This document shows, one piece after another, positions 16,101 to 27,555 of a DNA stretch of 64,000 nt; position 1 is the stretch's first letter; each line of letters begins with the position of its first letter. The DNA is from Ascidia mentula (Eukaryota; Chordata; Ascidiacea; Phlebobranchia; Ascidiidae). A program made the position numbers and the translations under genes. The notes under the pieces were generated by a model. It did not search any database and had not been told where the DNA came from. It worked only from the letters and a program-made list of their open reading frames with translations. The stretch lies in NCBI GenBank assembly GCA_947561715.1, contig OX387202.1:11359001-11423000 (forward strand), written 5' to 3'.

Positions 16101-19100
16101 TGCATCCAAAACGAATCATGTCAGCTTTCCCCGCAAGCTTTACTTTGCGTTAAACATATAATTGTGGTAAAGTCATGAAAATTTTCGTATAGCTTTAAAA
16201 ATGAAATAAAAGTCATAGTTTGTCAGAATGTTTGTAACATTTGTTGAAAAATTAAGATGCAAGTTTTGTGTGGTTGTTGCTGTTAGGCACATAGTAATTT
16301 CAAACAATTTGACCTTCAAGCACAATTAAACATTGATTTTTATATATGAATGTTTAACCTCGTATCCAACAAAATGCAATATATTTATACAAAGATTTTT
16401 TAGCAAAAAAAGATTTAAAAAACTATGTTAGTTTTTAAAAATTACAAACAATGACCACATATCACTTATTTACATACCATAACACTCGCTTCTGAGAACG
16501 CACACTTTTTGCTGATTTCGAAAATGTCCGGCAGGACAGGCACAGCGCGGGGTGCAAAAGCCATATGTGCAACTGTTTGGTGAAGCACAGCTTGCATCAC
16601 ATGGTTTAGCACAATTGTCCCAAACTTCATTCCTTGCTGAGTTGCAACCTAATAATTGCAAACCACAGAAATCAGAGAAAGCAGACAATGTTTTAAATGG
16701 ATGACCTCCATAATTTCAGTATCTTGTAAAATTTTAAAAAAAACATAATTTAATAAACTAATCTTTAACTGAGCCGAAAATTAGTTTGTTATTTTTTTTC
16801 AAAAAAGAATTATGTTAGTCATACACAATTCAAAAACAATATCAAAATATAGAGTAAATAATAAAGAACTGTTTATTTAATTAAAGTGGAAAGGTTAACC
16901 CTTTACACATCACAAAGTTTTAATACCATTGCAAAAAATATTTTCTTTGTTTTGCCAGACTGTAACTGAAAATACTAAAACAAGCTATTTTGCTTTAGCT
17001 TATTGTATAAGTGGCATACCATGACAGCTTGTAACATTCACACACACGTTTTCGCTGTTTCGAACAAGACCACTAGGGCATGCACATCTTCTGTTACAAG
17101 ACTCCTGTAGACTGCACAACTTGTTTGGTTCCTGACACGTGGCATCACATGGAGGTGCACATGTGCGGAAAAGCTCATTCAATGCATCGTCACAATCTAA
17201 TTAGACATTTGGAAAATATTACTTTGAAAAAACTTTCCTTTTTTAATTATAAACTTTATGTTGCAGGTGTTATTTGTGCAAATAATTATTAAACTATAAG
17301 CATTAACTTAACATTTGTAATACCGGTTGAAAAAAAATTAAAAATTGTTGTATTGATGATTTGAGGGAAACATCAAAATGTGAATTTAAGATTCTCTATG
17401 TGATTATTGTTATTGTACACACCAAGTGGGCATTGGTCTGCTGATACACATTGGTCTCCATCCAAGAAGGTGTTGGGTGGACAGAAGCAGCCAATCTTAC
17501 AGTCCAGTGTACATGGAACAGGTTGGTCTTTTTGTGAACACAAGGTGTTGCAACCTCCACAAGTGCTATATTGCTGGTTTCCAGGACAAGCTAAAGCACA
17601 GTGTGAATATTTAGTATAGGAAACAAATTTATGCTTTCATTACTGTTTTATGACAAACTAAAATATTTGATTGTTTTAAAATACTTGTTGTTTTTAGAAC
17701 ACTGCATTGACGAAATATATATATTCTATAAAGTAGTAGCTTGGATGATTGCGCAATAATCTAGGTCAATCCTAATATTTACCTTTTGTAAGCAATATTA
17801 TATCTGCTTTTAAAAATTATAACAAAAAGATTTATACTTTTTACTGTTTGCCATATTTTAAAATAGTAAAACTAAAAATACCTAAGAGCAAACAAGTTAC
17901 ACATTCAAAACACACAATAGTAATCTATAAATTAAAAACATGTGTGGAAATATTTACTTGGGCAGTTTTCCACACAACTGCTGCCATCCCACAATGTTCC
18001 ATCAGGACAAGTGCATCTTGGGGTGCACACAGCTGCACACAATGTCACTGCTGGGTCCTGACCACATTCCCAGATACATGAAGGGCATATATCCCATACT
18101 TGGTTTGAAGGGCATTCTTTACAAACAACAAATTGATAAATGTTAGAAAACGTCACAAATCTTTGTTTTCAAATTGCCCAGTTTCTGAAAAATGACTAAG
18201 TACATAACTGTGCACACTAAACCTTGCTTTTAACTTCGACAATTAAGAAAACACAAAGTTTTCAACAAAATAATAGAACATGTGTTTTTGAAATGAACTG
18301 CATTCAAACAAGAGGTATTTGTATATTGTAATTTTAAAGAAAACTGACCTTGTGGGCATTGATTCTCCTCAACACACTGCTCGCCATCTAAGAAAGTGTT
18401 TGGTGGACAGAAGCACCCAATCTTACAGTCCAGTGTACATGGAACAGGTTGGTCTTTTTGTGAACACAAGGTGTTGCAACCTCCACAAGTGCTATATTGC
18501 TGGTTTCCAGGACAAGCTAAAGCACAGTGTGAATATTTAGTATAGGAAGCATCTGCATTAAGATGTGTTTGCCTGTTTTGAAATACTTTTTGAAATACAC
18601 AAATTTGTGCTTTCAGAACTGTTTGTTGTTTTAGGATAAATTAATGTCTTTTGTAAAAAAAAAAAAATATTTGTGATATTGTGCATTTATACGCAATATT
18701 ACATCTGCATGTACAAATTATGACAAAAGTATTTATTCTTTTTTACTGTTTGCCACATTTTAAGATGGTAAATATAAAAATATCTGAGAGCAAACAACAT
18801 ACACATTCAAAACACACAATACCAATCTATAAATTAAAAACATGTGTGGAAATATTTACTTGGGCAGTTTTCCACACAACTGCTGCCATCCCACAATGTT
18901 CCATCAGGACAAGTGCATCTTGGGGTGCACACAGCTGCACACAATGTCACTGCTGGGTCCTGACCACATTCCCAGATACACGAAGGGCATATATCCCATA
19001 CTTGGTTTGAAGGGCATTCTTTACAACAAACAACAAATTGATAAATGTTAGAAAACATCACAAACATTTGTTTTCAAATTGCCCAGTTTCTGAAAAGTGA

Positions 19101-22100
19101 CTAAGTACATAACTGCGCACATTAAACCTTGCTTTTAACTTCGACAATTAAAAAAACACCAATGTTTTGACAAAATAATAGAATATGTGTTTTTTATAAT
19201 GAACTGCGTTTAAACAAGAGATCTTTATATATTGTAATTTTGAAAAAAACTGACCTTGTGGGCATTGATTCTCCTCAACACACTGCTCGCCATCTAAGAA
19301 AGTGTTTGGTGGACAGAAGCAGCCAATCTTACAGTCCAGTGTACATGGAACAGGTTGGTCTTTTTGTGAACACAAGGTGTTGCAACCTCCACAAGTGCTG
19401 TATTGCTGGTTTCCAGGACAAGCTAAAGCACAGTGTGAATATTTAGTATAGGAAGCATCTGCATTAAGATGTGTTTGCCTGTTTTGAAATACTTTTTGAA
19501 ATACACAAATTTGTGCTTTCAGAACTGTTTGTTGTTTTAGGATAAATTAATGTCTTTTGTTAAAAAAAAATTATTTGTGATATTGTGCATTTATACGCAA
19601 TATTACATCAGCATGTACAAATTATGACAAAAGTATTTATTCTTTTTTACTGTTTGCCACATTTTAAGATGGTAAATATAAAAATATCTGAGAGCAAACA
19701 ACATACACATTCAAAACACACAATACCAATCTATAAATTAAAAACATGTGTGGAAATATTTACTTGGGCAGTTTTCCACACAACTGCTGCCATCCCACAA
19801 TGTTCCATCAGGACAAGTACATCTTGGGGTGCACACAGTTGCACACAATGTCACTGCTGGGTCCTGACCACATTCCCAGATACATGAAGGGCATATATCC
19901 CATACTTGGTTTGAAGGGCATTCTTTGCAACAAACAATTGTTAGAAATTCAATAAAATTCAAAATATTTGTTTTCAAATCGCCCAAGCTACTGAAAAATA
20001 GCTCAGGTGCATAATTGTGCACCATAATCTTTGCTTTTAACTTTGACAACTAAAAAAACTCAAGTTTTCAGCAATAACAAAAATGTATGTTTAAATGAAC
20101 TGTGTTCAAACACCAGGTCTTTATATATTATTGTTTTGAAGGAAAAACTGACCTTGTGGGCATTGATTCTCTGCCACACACTGCTGGCCATCTAAGAATG
20201 TGTTTGGTGGACAAAAGCAACCATATTTGCAGTCCAACGTACATGCTGGTGGGTCATTTCGATCAGCACAGGCAGTGTTACAAGTTCCACAGTTGCTGAA
20301 CTGTTGGTTTGCAGGGCACACTGACAAAAGAATGATGAAGTACACAAATGTACTTTGAACAATATTTGAAAAAAGTCTTACAAAAAAGGCAATACACCAC
20401 AAAACATTTTATTTTTTACATTTGGCTCAATTTGGCCGAATATCAATTCCATTCCTTTCTTTTTTTTATTCTTAACACAGTTCCGCCTTTCAAAAAAATG
20501 TTTTAAGTTTTCTATTGTGTTGGGTGTATATGTAAAAAAAAATTAAAATTTTACCAGGGCAGTTTTCCACACAACTGCTGCCATTCCACAATGTTCCATT
20601 AGGACAAGTGCATCTTGGAGTACATTCAAGTGGACACAATGTTGCGGCTGGGTCTTGACCACATTCCCAGATGCATGAAGGGCATGTATCCCATACTTGA
20701 TTTGAAGGACATTCTTCACAAAAGGTAAGTCATTACCAGTTAAAAATATGTGATACCGTATTATTACATGTACTGATAAAAATTCTAAGTTGCCAATGAA
20801 ATGCATTAATTCCAACAAAATTTATGCAAAATATTGTCCAAAAACTTCTTTATTGAATTATATTAATTGCCTATTTCAAGACCAGTTTGAACACAAATAT
20901 CTGGGACCATATTAAGCAAATGTGAAATGATTTAAGCACTAACCAGCAGGGCAGTCTGCTTCAGGCACACATTGATCTCCATTCAGAAAGGTATTAAACT
21001 CGCAAAAGCAACCAATCTTGCATTCCAGTGTACAAATTGGTGGATTTATGCGCTGGTCACATGGGATATTACAAGTTCCACAGGTGCTGTATTTCTGGTT
21101 TCCGGGACACACTACAATATGGGTTTTATTTAAATATCACACCATTTATTTAATGACAGTCCAAATGCATCAATTTGTTTGATAATTGTTGACAATTAAT
21201 AAGTACAGAAAAAAACAAAGTTGGCATTTGGTAAAGAAACTTGGTACAAAAACACGCATATGTTTTATTTCTTTCGCCATGTTACTCAATCAATAAACTA
21301 CATAGTCTCTAAAATATGTTATTATGCAGGCATTTTTCTACTTTCAGTCACCCCAGGCATGTATAGCTTAGATCTCCATTCTCATGTTAAAAATATTTTT
21401 ATGAGATATAGTTTAAGTTTACCAGGACATGTAGTTACACAAGCGGTGCCATTCCACAAAGTGGCAAAAGGACAAGTGCAACGTGGTATGCAAAAATTTG
21501 GACAAGCAGTAGAAGCAGGATTCTGGTCGCAACGCCAAATACATGGGCTACAGGTGCTGAAAACTTGATTGGAGGGACAGCCTGAATTTGCTGTGAAAAT
21601 GCAAAAAAATTTAAACATAATGGTATTTGTGATAAGATTACATCTGCCAAAGTTTCACAGGACATAAATCTGAACTAATTCAAAAACTAAAAGCTCACAT
21701 GCTGGTGGAAGAGATAAAGACATACTGAGATATAGAGGGACATTTTAAGGCATGACTGTTTTAAAAATACACTGATAATTACTCTGTTATGTTTGCAATT
21801 GTGAATATTGCACCAAAACTATTCCAAATTAAAGCAGACAATGGCCATTAGGCATTTGGATCTTGTGCAAAAACTTGTGCCAAGAACTAAGACACTATGT
21901 GCCAACTTATGATTAGTCTTGAAGCACAAAAGTATTACTAAACTATTTTTTGAACTATATTTATTGAATTTTATAAATTCTTACCACATATAATGTCTGT
22001 AATTAGTTTTGCATAGTTTGCATTTACACACAACAACAACAAAAATCTACAGGTTGTTTTTAAATATGGCATATAAGATCTAAACAGCAGCTCACAACAA

Positions 22101-24412
22101 TTTCCAAGATTGCACGTTCGTTCCTCAGACAGATTTCCACAGTTGTCCACACCAGGGCAAAACCTTGTACGTCGCTGAACACCATTACCACAGGTTTCAC
22201 TACAATCACTCCATTGCTCCCAAGTGCCTAAAAATAATTTTGAGCATATTCTTCACCCTATTTTTGCAACCAGCAGGTTGTTGGGAAAATTTATTCTCTT
22301 TAATACCAAAACCTACATAAAGATATCATGTTTTTGTTTATAAGTAATATAATGTAATTAATTTGAAATTAAGGTCATAAGTTAACTGTTTTTGTCAATT
22401 GTCCATTTTGAGTGAAAAAAACAGAACTATACAATTTTAATTTTACCAAACTTTTCACACAAGAAGTAATACAACACAAAAAACAATGGACAGGGCTATG
22501 AAAGCATATGTGTCTGAAAATAACTTGAGGCCCATTTTTATTTACTAGGGCATGTGGAACTGCATTGAAATCCATCCCAGTAAGTTTGTGCGGGGCAGTC
22601 ACAGCCACGTTCACACGGTGCAGCGCAGGTAATGTTTGGATTTTGTTCGCATGCCCAGCGACATCGTCTGCAATCCACTGTTATCAGGTTGGAAGGACAA
22701 ACCTCTGCACACAAAATTTCTGTTTTGAGCAATTTGTTTCAACCTAGGTTATCTTTAGTGAGATAATAGTTTTGATTATAGAGAAGTTTTATATACATCA
22801 TGGTTGTATGGGACAGTGCAAAAAGGTACAATTCTATATGTAACAAGTAGCTAGGAAAGTCTGGGGCACAGCAACAACCTTATCAGTAAACAGTCTTGAA
22901 AAGTTAACTGTAGCCTTGCATTTAAATAAAATCATCACTAATTTGCATAATCAACTGCTATGCATATGTATTATAAAAATAATTGTAAAGGTTATTTAGT
23001 ATAAGCGAACCAAAGGATAAGTATGCCATTGGTACGCAGCCAGTCTTGCTGGGAAGTGATGGGTTAAGACAGACCACGTTGGATTTTAGTGCCAACATGG
23101 CCATGCTGGCAAACCCAGTTCACAGAATGTTTCCAATTAAAATTGACAGACTTAAGTACCCTGTTTATTATGCAAATGCAAAAGAATCACTGCACCCTTG
23201 ATTTGTCAATGTTTTTGAAAAATAACTTGGATTGTCTCAAACTAAATCTCAACATTAGCAAAAGAAGTAACCTGGACAGGCGTCAGCACACCATGATCCA
23301 TTCCACAGGGTATTTCCTGGACATGCACAACCCCATCTGCAAGCATAGCCTGTGCAGTTTTTTGATTCTTGTCCACATTCCCAGATACATCTGGGACATC
23401 TCATGTAGACTTGACTTGAGGGACATGCTGCAAAATTGAAGTACTATTGTATCAAACATATCAAAACTTTTCATGAAAAGGCCAAGGAAATGTTTGTTAT
23501 GTACATGTAGTATTTCACTATGTGATTCTGATGCAAAAAATGTAAAGGTTTAATTTAAATTTATGTTGGTGATATATTTGTTATGACAACACATTTCATT
23601 TACCAACCATAAACATAATTTAACAGCACTTCTGTTGCAATTTTTTGACAATTTTCTTATGTGTTCAAAACAGCTCAAAACATCATCAATGTTCGAGTTA
23701 AGTTTGATTGACATCGCATTGCCGGAGGAGCGGAGATAACCTTTTGTAGCTAGAACCAAAACACCGAAAAATCGCTGGAAAAGCCTGCGGCATGATGTGT
23801 CTGACGTATGGTGCTTATTTATAGGTTTGAAGCGCAAACAATTCCACGTCGCGCTGTTTAGATTTGATGCTCGACGTAAAAAAAATGTCTTACTTAAAGT
23901 TAAGTTTACTTTGGCCTTACGGGAAATTCCCTGTTTGGAAAGTTGTGCCACGAATCAGGTGTTTTAAACTCGGGGGCGTGCCGCTTAATGTAAAAATTAG
24001 GAACACATCTTAGAAATGAAGACGATATGACAGCCCAATGATAAACAATGTCAAATGACAAATTAGCTTTTTCGCTCGCGTTAAACTATTCACCCGATAA
24101 AAAATTACACTTGTCTTCAGGGCTTCCGAAACTTGTTCGGCGGCCTGATTTAAAAAAAGGAATTTATACTAACTAAGTGAACATCTTGCGTATGGTGCAT
24201 ATTACCCCTACATAAGTCAATCCCATAGTTTGAGGAGCCCTGGTCTACAGAAACACTATTTAGCGGTTATCAGTTTCAAAAACGTTAACCAAACCAAACC
24301 TTTAATCGGTGTCAATATATAAATTCTTACCAGGTACACCGGCATAACTTATGGTTATCAGAGTGCTCAGAACCGCTAAAGCAACAATTCCAAATACGTT
24401 TGCCTTGTTCAT
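13139..24412 (-). CDS. Secreted multi-TIL protein with TSP1 and CGGC modules
   Basis: A 22-exon minus-strand gene of about 1,186 residues. Exons in transcript order: 24412-24331, 23427-23272, 22704-22546, 22227-22096, 21590-21423, 21111-20944, 20713-20555, 20320-20153, 19922-19764, 19422-19255, 19018-18860, 18516-18349, 18116-17958, 17590-17423, 17196-17020, 16648-16478, 16015-15839, 15432-15268, 14808-14632, 14332-14162, 13763-13590, 13314-13139. Exon 1 encodes a signal peptide (MNKANVFG, then a hydrophobic run ending SYA). Every later internal exon encodes one module and is phase 1 at both ends: 18 TIL modules, one TSP1 repeat (exon 4) and two CGGC modules (exons 18 and 21). TIL domains, usually with 10 cysteines, occur in protease inhibitors and in VWF/mucin/SCO-spondin-like proteins. 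There is no VWD domain and no transmembrane segment, so I infer a secreted matrix, mucus or inhibitor protein. The exact function is unknown. Confidence 0.85.
13590..13763 (-). CDS. CGGC cysteine-rich module exon 2
   Basis: Second copy of the non-TIL module. It has the same cysteine pattern (PCDLEKCPAHPDAKC, then NSYCGGCKAIF and a late cysteine), followed by a donor at phase 1. It precedes the last TIL exon at 13139-13314, which ends the protein at TAG. Confidence 0.6.
15268..15432 (-). CDS. CGGC cysteine-rich module exon 1
   Basis: The exon encodes a module unlike TIL: a C-x3-PC-x4-CP block, then ATCRSNYCGGCNAVFY and a final cysteine. A second copy lies at 13590-13763 (TNSYCGGCKAIF). I do not recognise a named domain with confidence; similar NYCGGC motifs occur in secreted invertebrate proteins beside Kunitz or TIL modules. 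The exon is phase 1-1, so it was probably inserted by exon shuffling. Confidence 0.6.
17423..20320 (-). repeat. Tandem intragenic duplications of a two-exon TIL unit (about 0.9 kb)
   Basis: Four consecutive A-B exon pairs: A exons of 159 bases at 17958-18116, 18860-19018, 19764-19922 and the more diverged 20555-20713 (just beyond this span), and B exons of 168 bases at 17423-17590, 18349-18516, 19255-19422 and 20153-20320. The period is about 902-906 bases. The three younger A exons differ at only one to three bases by eye. The introns are also nearly identical over hundreds of bases (for example 18530-18840 against 19436-19740), so the copies are recent or kept alike by gene conversion. The A module carries SCIWECGQDP, the B module TCGGCNTLC. 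Confidence 0.9.
22096..22227 (-). CDS. Thrombospondin type-1 repeat exon of the TIL gene
   Basis: This 132-base exon encodes GTWEQWSDCSETCGNGVQR and then RTRFC, GVDNCG and ERTCNLGNC. It has the Trp-x2-Trp ladder, the CSxTCGxGxxxR signature and six cysteines of a TSP1 repeat. It sits between TIL modules 2 and 3 and, like its neighbours, is phase 1 at both ends. TSP1 repeats commonly bind glycosaminoglycans or other matrix partners. It is the only such repeat in the gene. Confidence 0.85.
24118..24242. mobile_element. Possible short hAT-like relic in intron 1 of the TIL gene
   Basis: CAGGGCTTCCGAAAC at the left end resembles the reverse complement of the right end, CAGGGCTCCTCAAAC. The 125-bp span has no coding capacity. 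No target duplication is visible, so this rests on the ends alone. Confidence 0.3.
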
Positions 24413-27400
24413 TCTAAAACCTACAAACTCTGCAAAAACACAACCTAGAAACTTCAGTATAAAAAATCAATGTAACAAAAAGCTTCGATAATCTTTTAAT
24501 GAAACTTCGTTGCGAAATAAATGAAAATCAAAATACCACTTCGAACTTAATTCCATAAAAACCTAGCCGCAGGCAAATGTTAAATTAAGACCACGAATCT
24601 GTTTATTCATGAAATATGTACATGGACTATAATAACTAATATATATTTGAGTTTGACCTTGCTGTTTTAAAGTCTAGTGAAACTGAAATGCAACAAGTAT
24701 AAACTAAGCTTTGTATTAACTGTAGACAAAACTCAGAGAATATATAGCTTATTTTTTATCGTATGTCTTAAATAGGTAAATTGTAATGCTATAAACGACC
24801 ATCCATCCATCCATCGCATTCGCAAGTAACAAAAACGTTAAACAGGATAACATTTAAAGCAAGATCACTTTTATTTCATTTTGTTTGTGATGCAAAAACC
24901 GGAAACGGCTTGCCATTAAGTCGTGGCATAAAATGACAAGTGACAAATTGCGGCGCCGGCATCTCCCAGCCAATTTCCATTTTAAGCTTTATTTGGAAAT
25001 AATTACAAAAAGATTGATCACGATATTTTGCCTAATTTTTTGCAGAAAGTTATGCATCACTGAAATGTCGACAGACATTGCAGCTTTCAATTTTAATTTA
25101 TGTGCTTTATCTATACTCATTTATAAAGCTTTATATGACAAATCAACTCTTGTTCCAGACGTTTTAAAATGGAGAGATACTTGGAAAAAAAAATTAAGTT
25201 CGATTTTGCCAAAAGGTTGTCTTCACCCGCGAAAACAGGCAACAAATTAAAGTTGTACGTGATTAGCTAAGGTACATTCTAAGGTACATTTCTTCGGGGT
25301 AAAACATACAGTATACGGATAACAGAATATTACACAAAAATCAAATCTAGCAGAAAACTCTTGGTTAGGCTTTAAATCATACGCCGCATCGAAAATATTA
25401 TTTAAAAACGGATTCATTGGCGTTATTAGTTTCTATGCAGACAAGGTATCAGGGAATAACCGTAGAAAGTGCTTAAATGTGTTATTTTCTTTGTACAACT
25501 AAGTTTTGACGATGAAAAATTCGAATTTTGTAAATAGACATCGCGCCGCCATGACTTTGTGGTAAAAATGCTGTATGACATATTTTTCTTGTACTTTTCA
25601 TTCAAATTACAGCAATATAGTCAGCTACTGAATGGCGACATTTGTAACCACTCGGTGGCGCTAAATACGTCACAAGGCAGTCCTAAATATGCCAGACATC
25701 ATGTCACCGATAAACTCAAACTTTTTGGTACAGAAAATGGAAGTACGAACCGGGAAAAACTAATCAATTTAATTTTATTAATAGCAAGATTTTGTATTTA
25801 CAAATGTAAAGTGGCCAAAGTGCAACCCTGTTTTACTATGTTTCGACGGCAAGTACAGCAAGTTAGAGCAGCAAAAAAAAACTGCATTAAGAACTAATAA
25901 AGTGAATGAATTTAAATTGAAATGGAATACTTTGTAATTTAATGTTGATGTGTGTAGTAGCGTATGTTTCTTGAGCTCGTGTTTTGTTTCTCTTTTCTCT
26001 GTCGTTGTTGTAGTTGTTGCAATAATAAAAAAAAAAAAAAAAAAAAAAAAGACATTATGTCACCGATTGAAACTTTCGTGTTTTTCAAATGGGACGTCGC
26101 AGTATAGCCTATTTATCAAAAATTCTACCCCGAATTACTTCGCAGTAATTTCTGCTACCTATCTACATTAAAATTGACAAATGGGAAAATGAAATGTTGA
26201 AGCGTTCGATTACTTGCCTTAAAATTATTAATGCGCTATCTGACTCAGAGTATCTCCAATACTAGTAAAGCGACAAAAAACGAACCTTCATTTACTAACA
26301 GTCCGACTCCAAATAAGGCGCAACAAAATATGTACAAACTTATTCTCTGTTTCTTACCAGTTTAACTATGTGTAGATCTCTTGACAATATATTTGCCGGC
26401 TACCCTATCTTGCAGCTTACAAAACGTCTCACTGATTAAGGTAACTAAAAATCCTCAATGATTTATTCGTACAGTATACAGAGTATTTTTAAGCCTTAAT
26501 ATTTATGTGGTGATCAGGTTGTTAACATAACAACATACATGGTTGAAAAATGTGATGGCTTATAAAGGACAAAGGTGCAATAGAAGAGAGAAAGAATAAT
26601 TAGAGGTTCCAAGCCGTGGTTGTTATCGGCGGTGCAGGTACGAGTTTGGTAATTGTAGAACAAAATGGAAGTAAACAGACGAGAAAACGACACGCAATAC
26701 ATGCAACGGGGTTTGGCGACAATTGGCGGTGACTTTAAACAAAATGCGGTTACTACAAGGATGTGTAAAAGTGCGATTACTTTTTAACGACACGAGACGC
26801 TACAATGTTATGTTAAACCACTTGCGTTTATCCTTAATTTTGAGGAAACACATAAAATATATTTCTAATTTTATTGTATAGTTGTTTGTGTTAATTTTGG
26901 TCGTTGATAATATGACGAAGTTGTCGATGTTCTGAGCAGCCTAAAATGTTAAAAAATTCACTCAAGCGTGGTGTGATTTTATAGTTTTTCGGCTTTCTTA
27001 CATAGGACCGAATCCGAATATTAGTAGATTTATTTTAATATTCGACCGAATTCAAGTATGGTCAACGCATCCTAAATTCAATGTGTTTTATTCAAATTTA
27101 AATCACGCATTGGTGTTATGATTCATGTACGAAAATATTGAACGTAGCAAACATGGCAAATTTAGCTCACGAACAATGACAAAAAAGAGAACTATATCAC
27201 TGATTTTTCAGCCAAATCCAAATCTTTTCTGTGGTGGCACATCTCATGTTTCTTGTTGATATTTGTCGTATTAGTCATGCAAATTAAAATCATTTGGTTG
27301 GGAATACCGAACCGTTTTTTGTCTTGTTGTATTTTGTGTTTCGACATGGATCGATGGTTGCATTACTCACGTGATCCAGACTGCAGACACAGAGTCAGGT

Positions 27401-27555
27401 GATTTTGTTGTTTGTTGGTCAGGAAATGTTGCCTTCAATTTTTCTACAAGACGTTTTGAAGTAGTCTACTTATGATTAATATCACTTCAACAGACAATTT
27501 ACATACACAGACGAACCATACTAAAGTTAGGGTTTTGTAAGATAAAGAATTAGAT
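24413..27555. other. Divergent intergenic region between the TIL gene and HD-PTP
   Basis: The two genes start back to back, so this 3.1-kb stretch must hold both promoters. I see a (CATC)n microsatellite at 24800-24815 and a 24-base poly(A) tract at 26027-26050. A short similar pair lies near 25695 and 26055 (both with ATGTCACCGAT). The open frame at 25559-25897 has no recognisable domain. No clear TATA box or RNA gene was found. Confidence 0.5.

Noticed and set aside
17407-21568. Repeated plus-strand open frames (for example the MCGNIYLGSFPHNC type) across the TIL region
   Set aside because: They are antisense shadows of the duplicated TIL exons; the minus strand has splice sites, phase and domain sequence.
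23550-23951. 133-codon minus-strand ORF in intron 2 of the TIL gene
   Set aside because: No domain, no splice connection to the flanking modules, and the phase 1-1 modules join well without it.
13139-24412. Interpreting the TIL array as a VWF- or mucin-type protein
   Set aside because: No VWD, VWC or mucin-type Ser/Thr tract occurs in any exon between signal peptide and stop.
25559-25897. 112-codon ORF between the divergent genes
   Set aside because: Composition is like the surrounding AT-rich DNA and nothing in it is recognisable.
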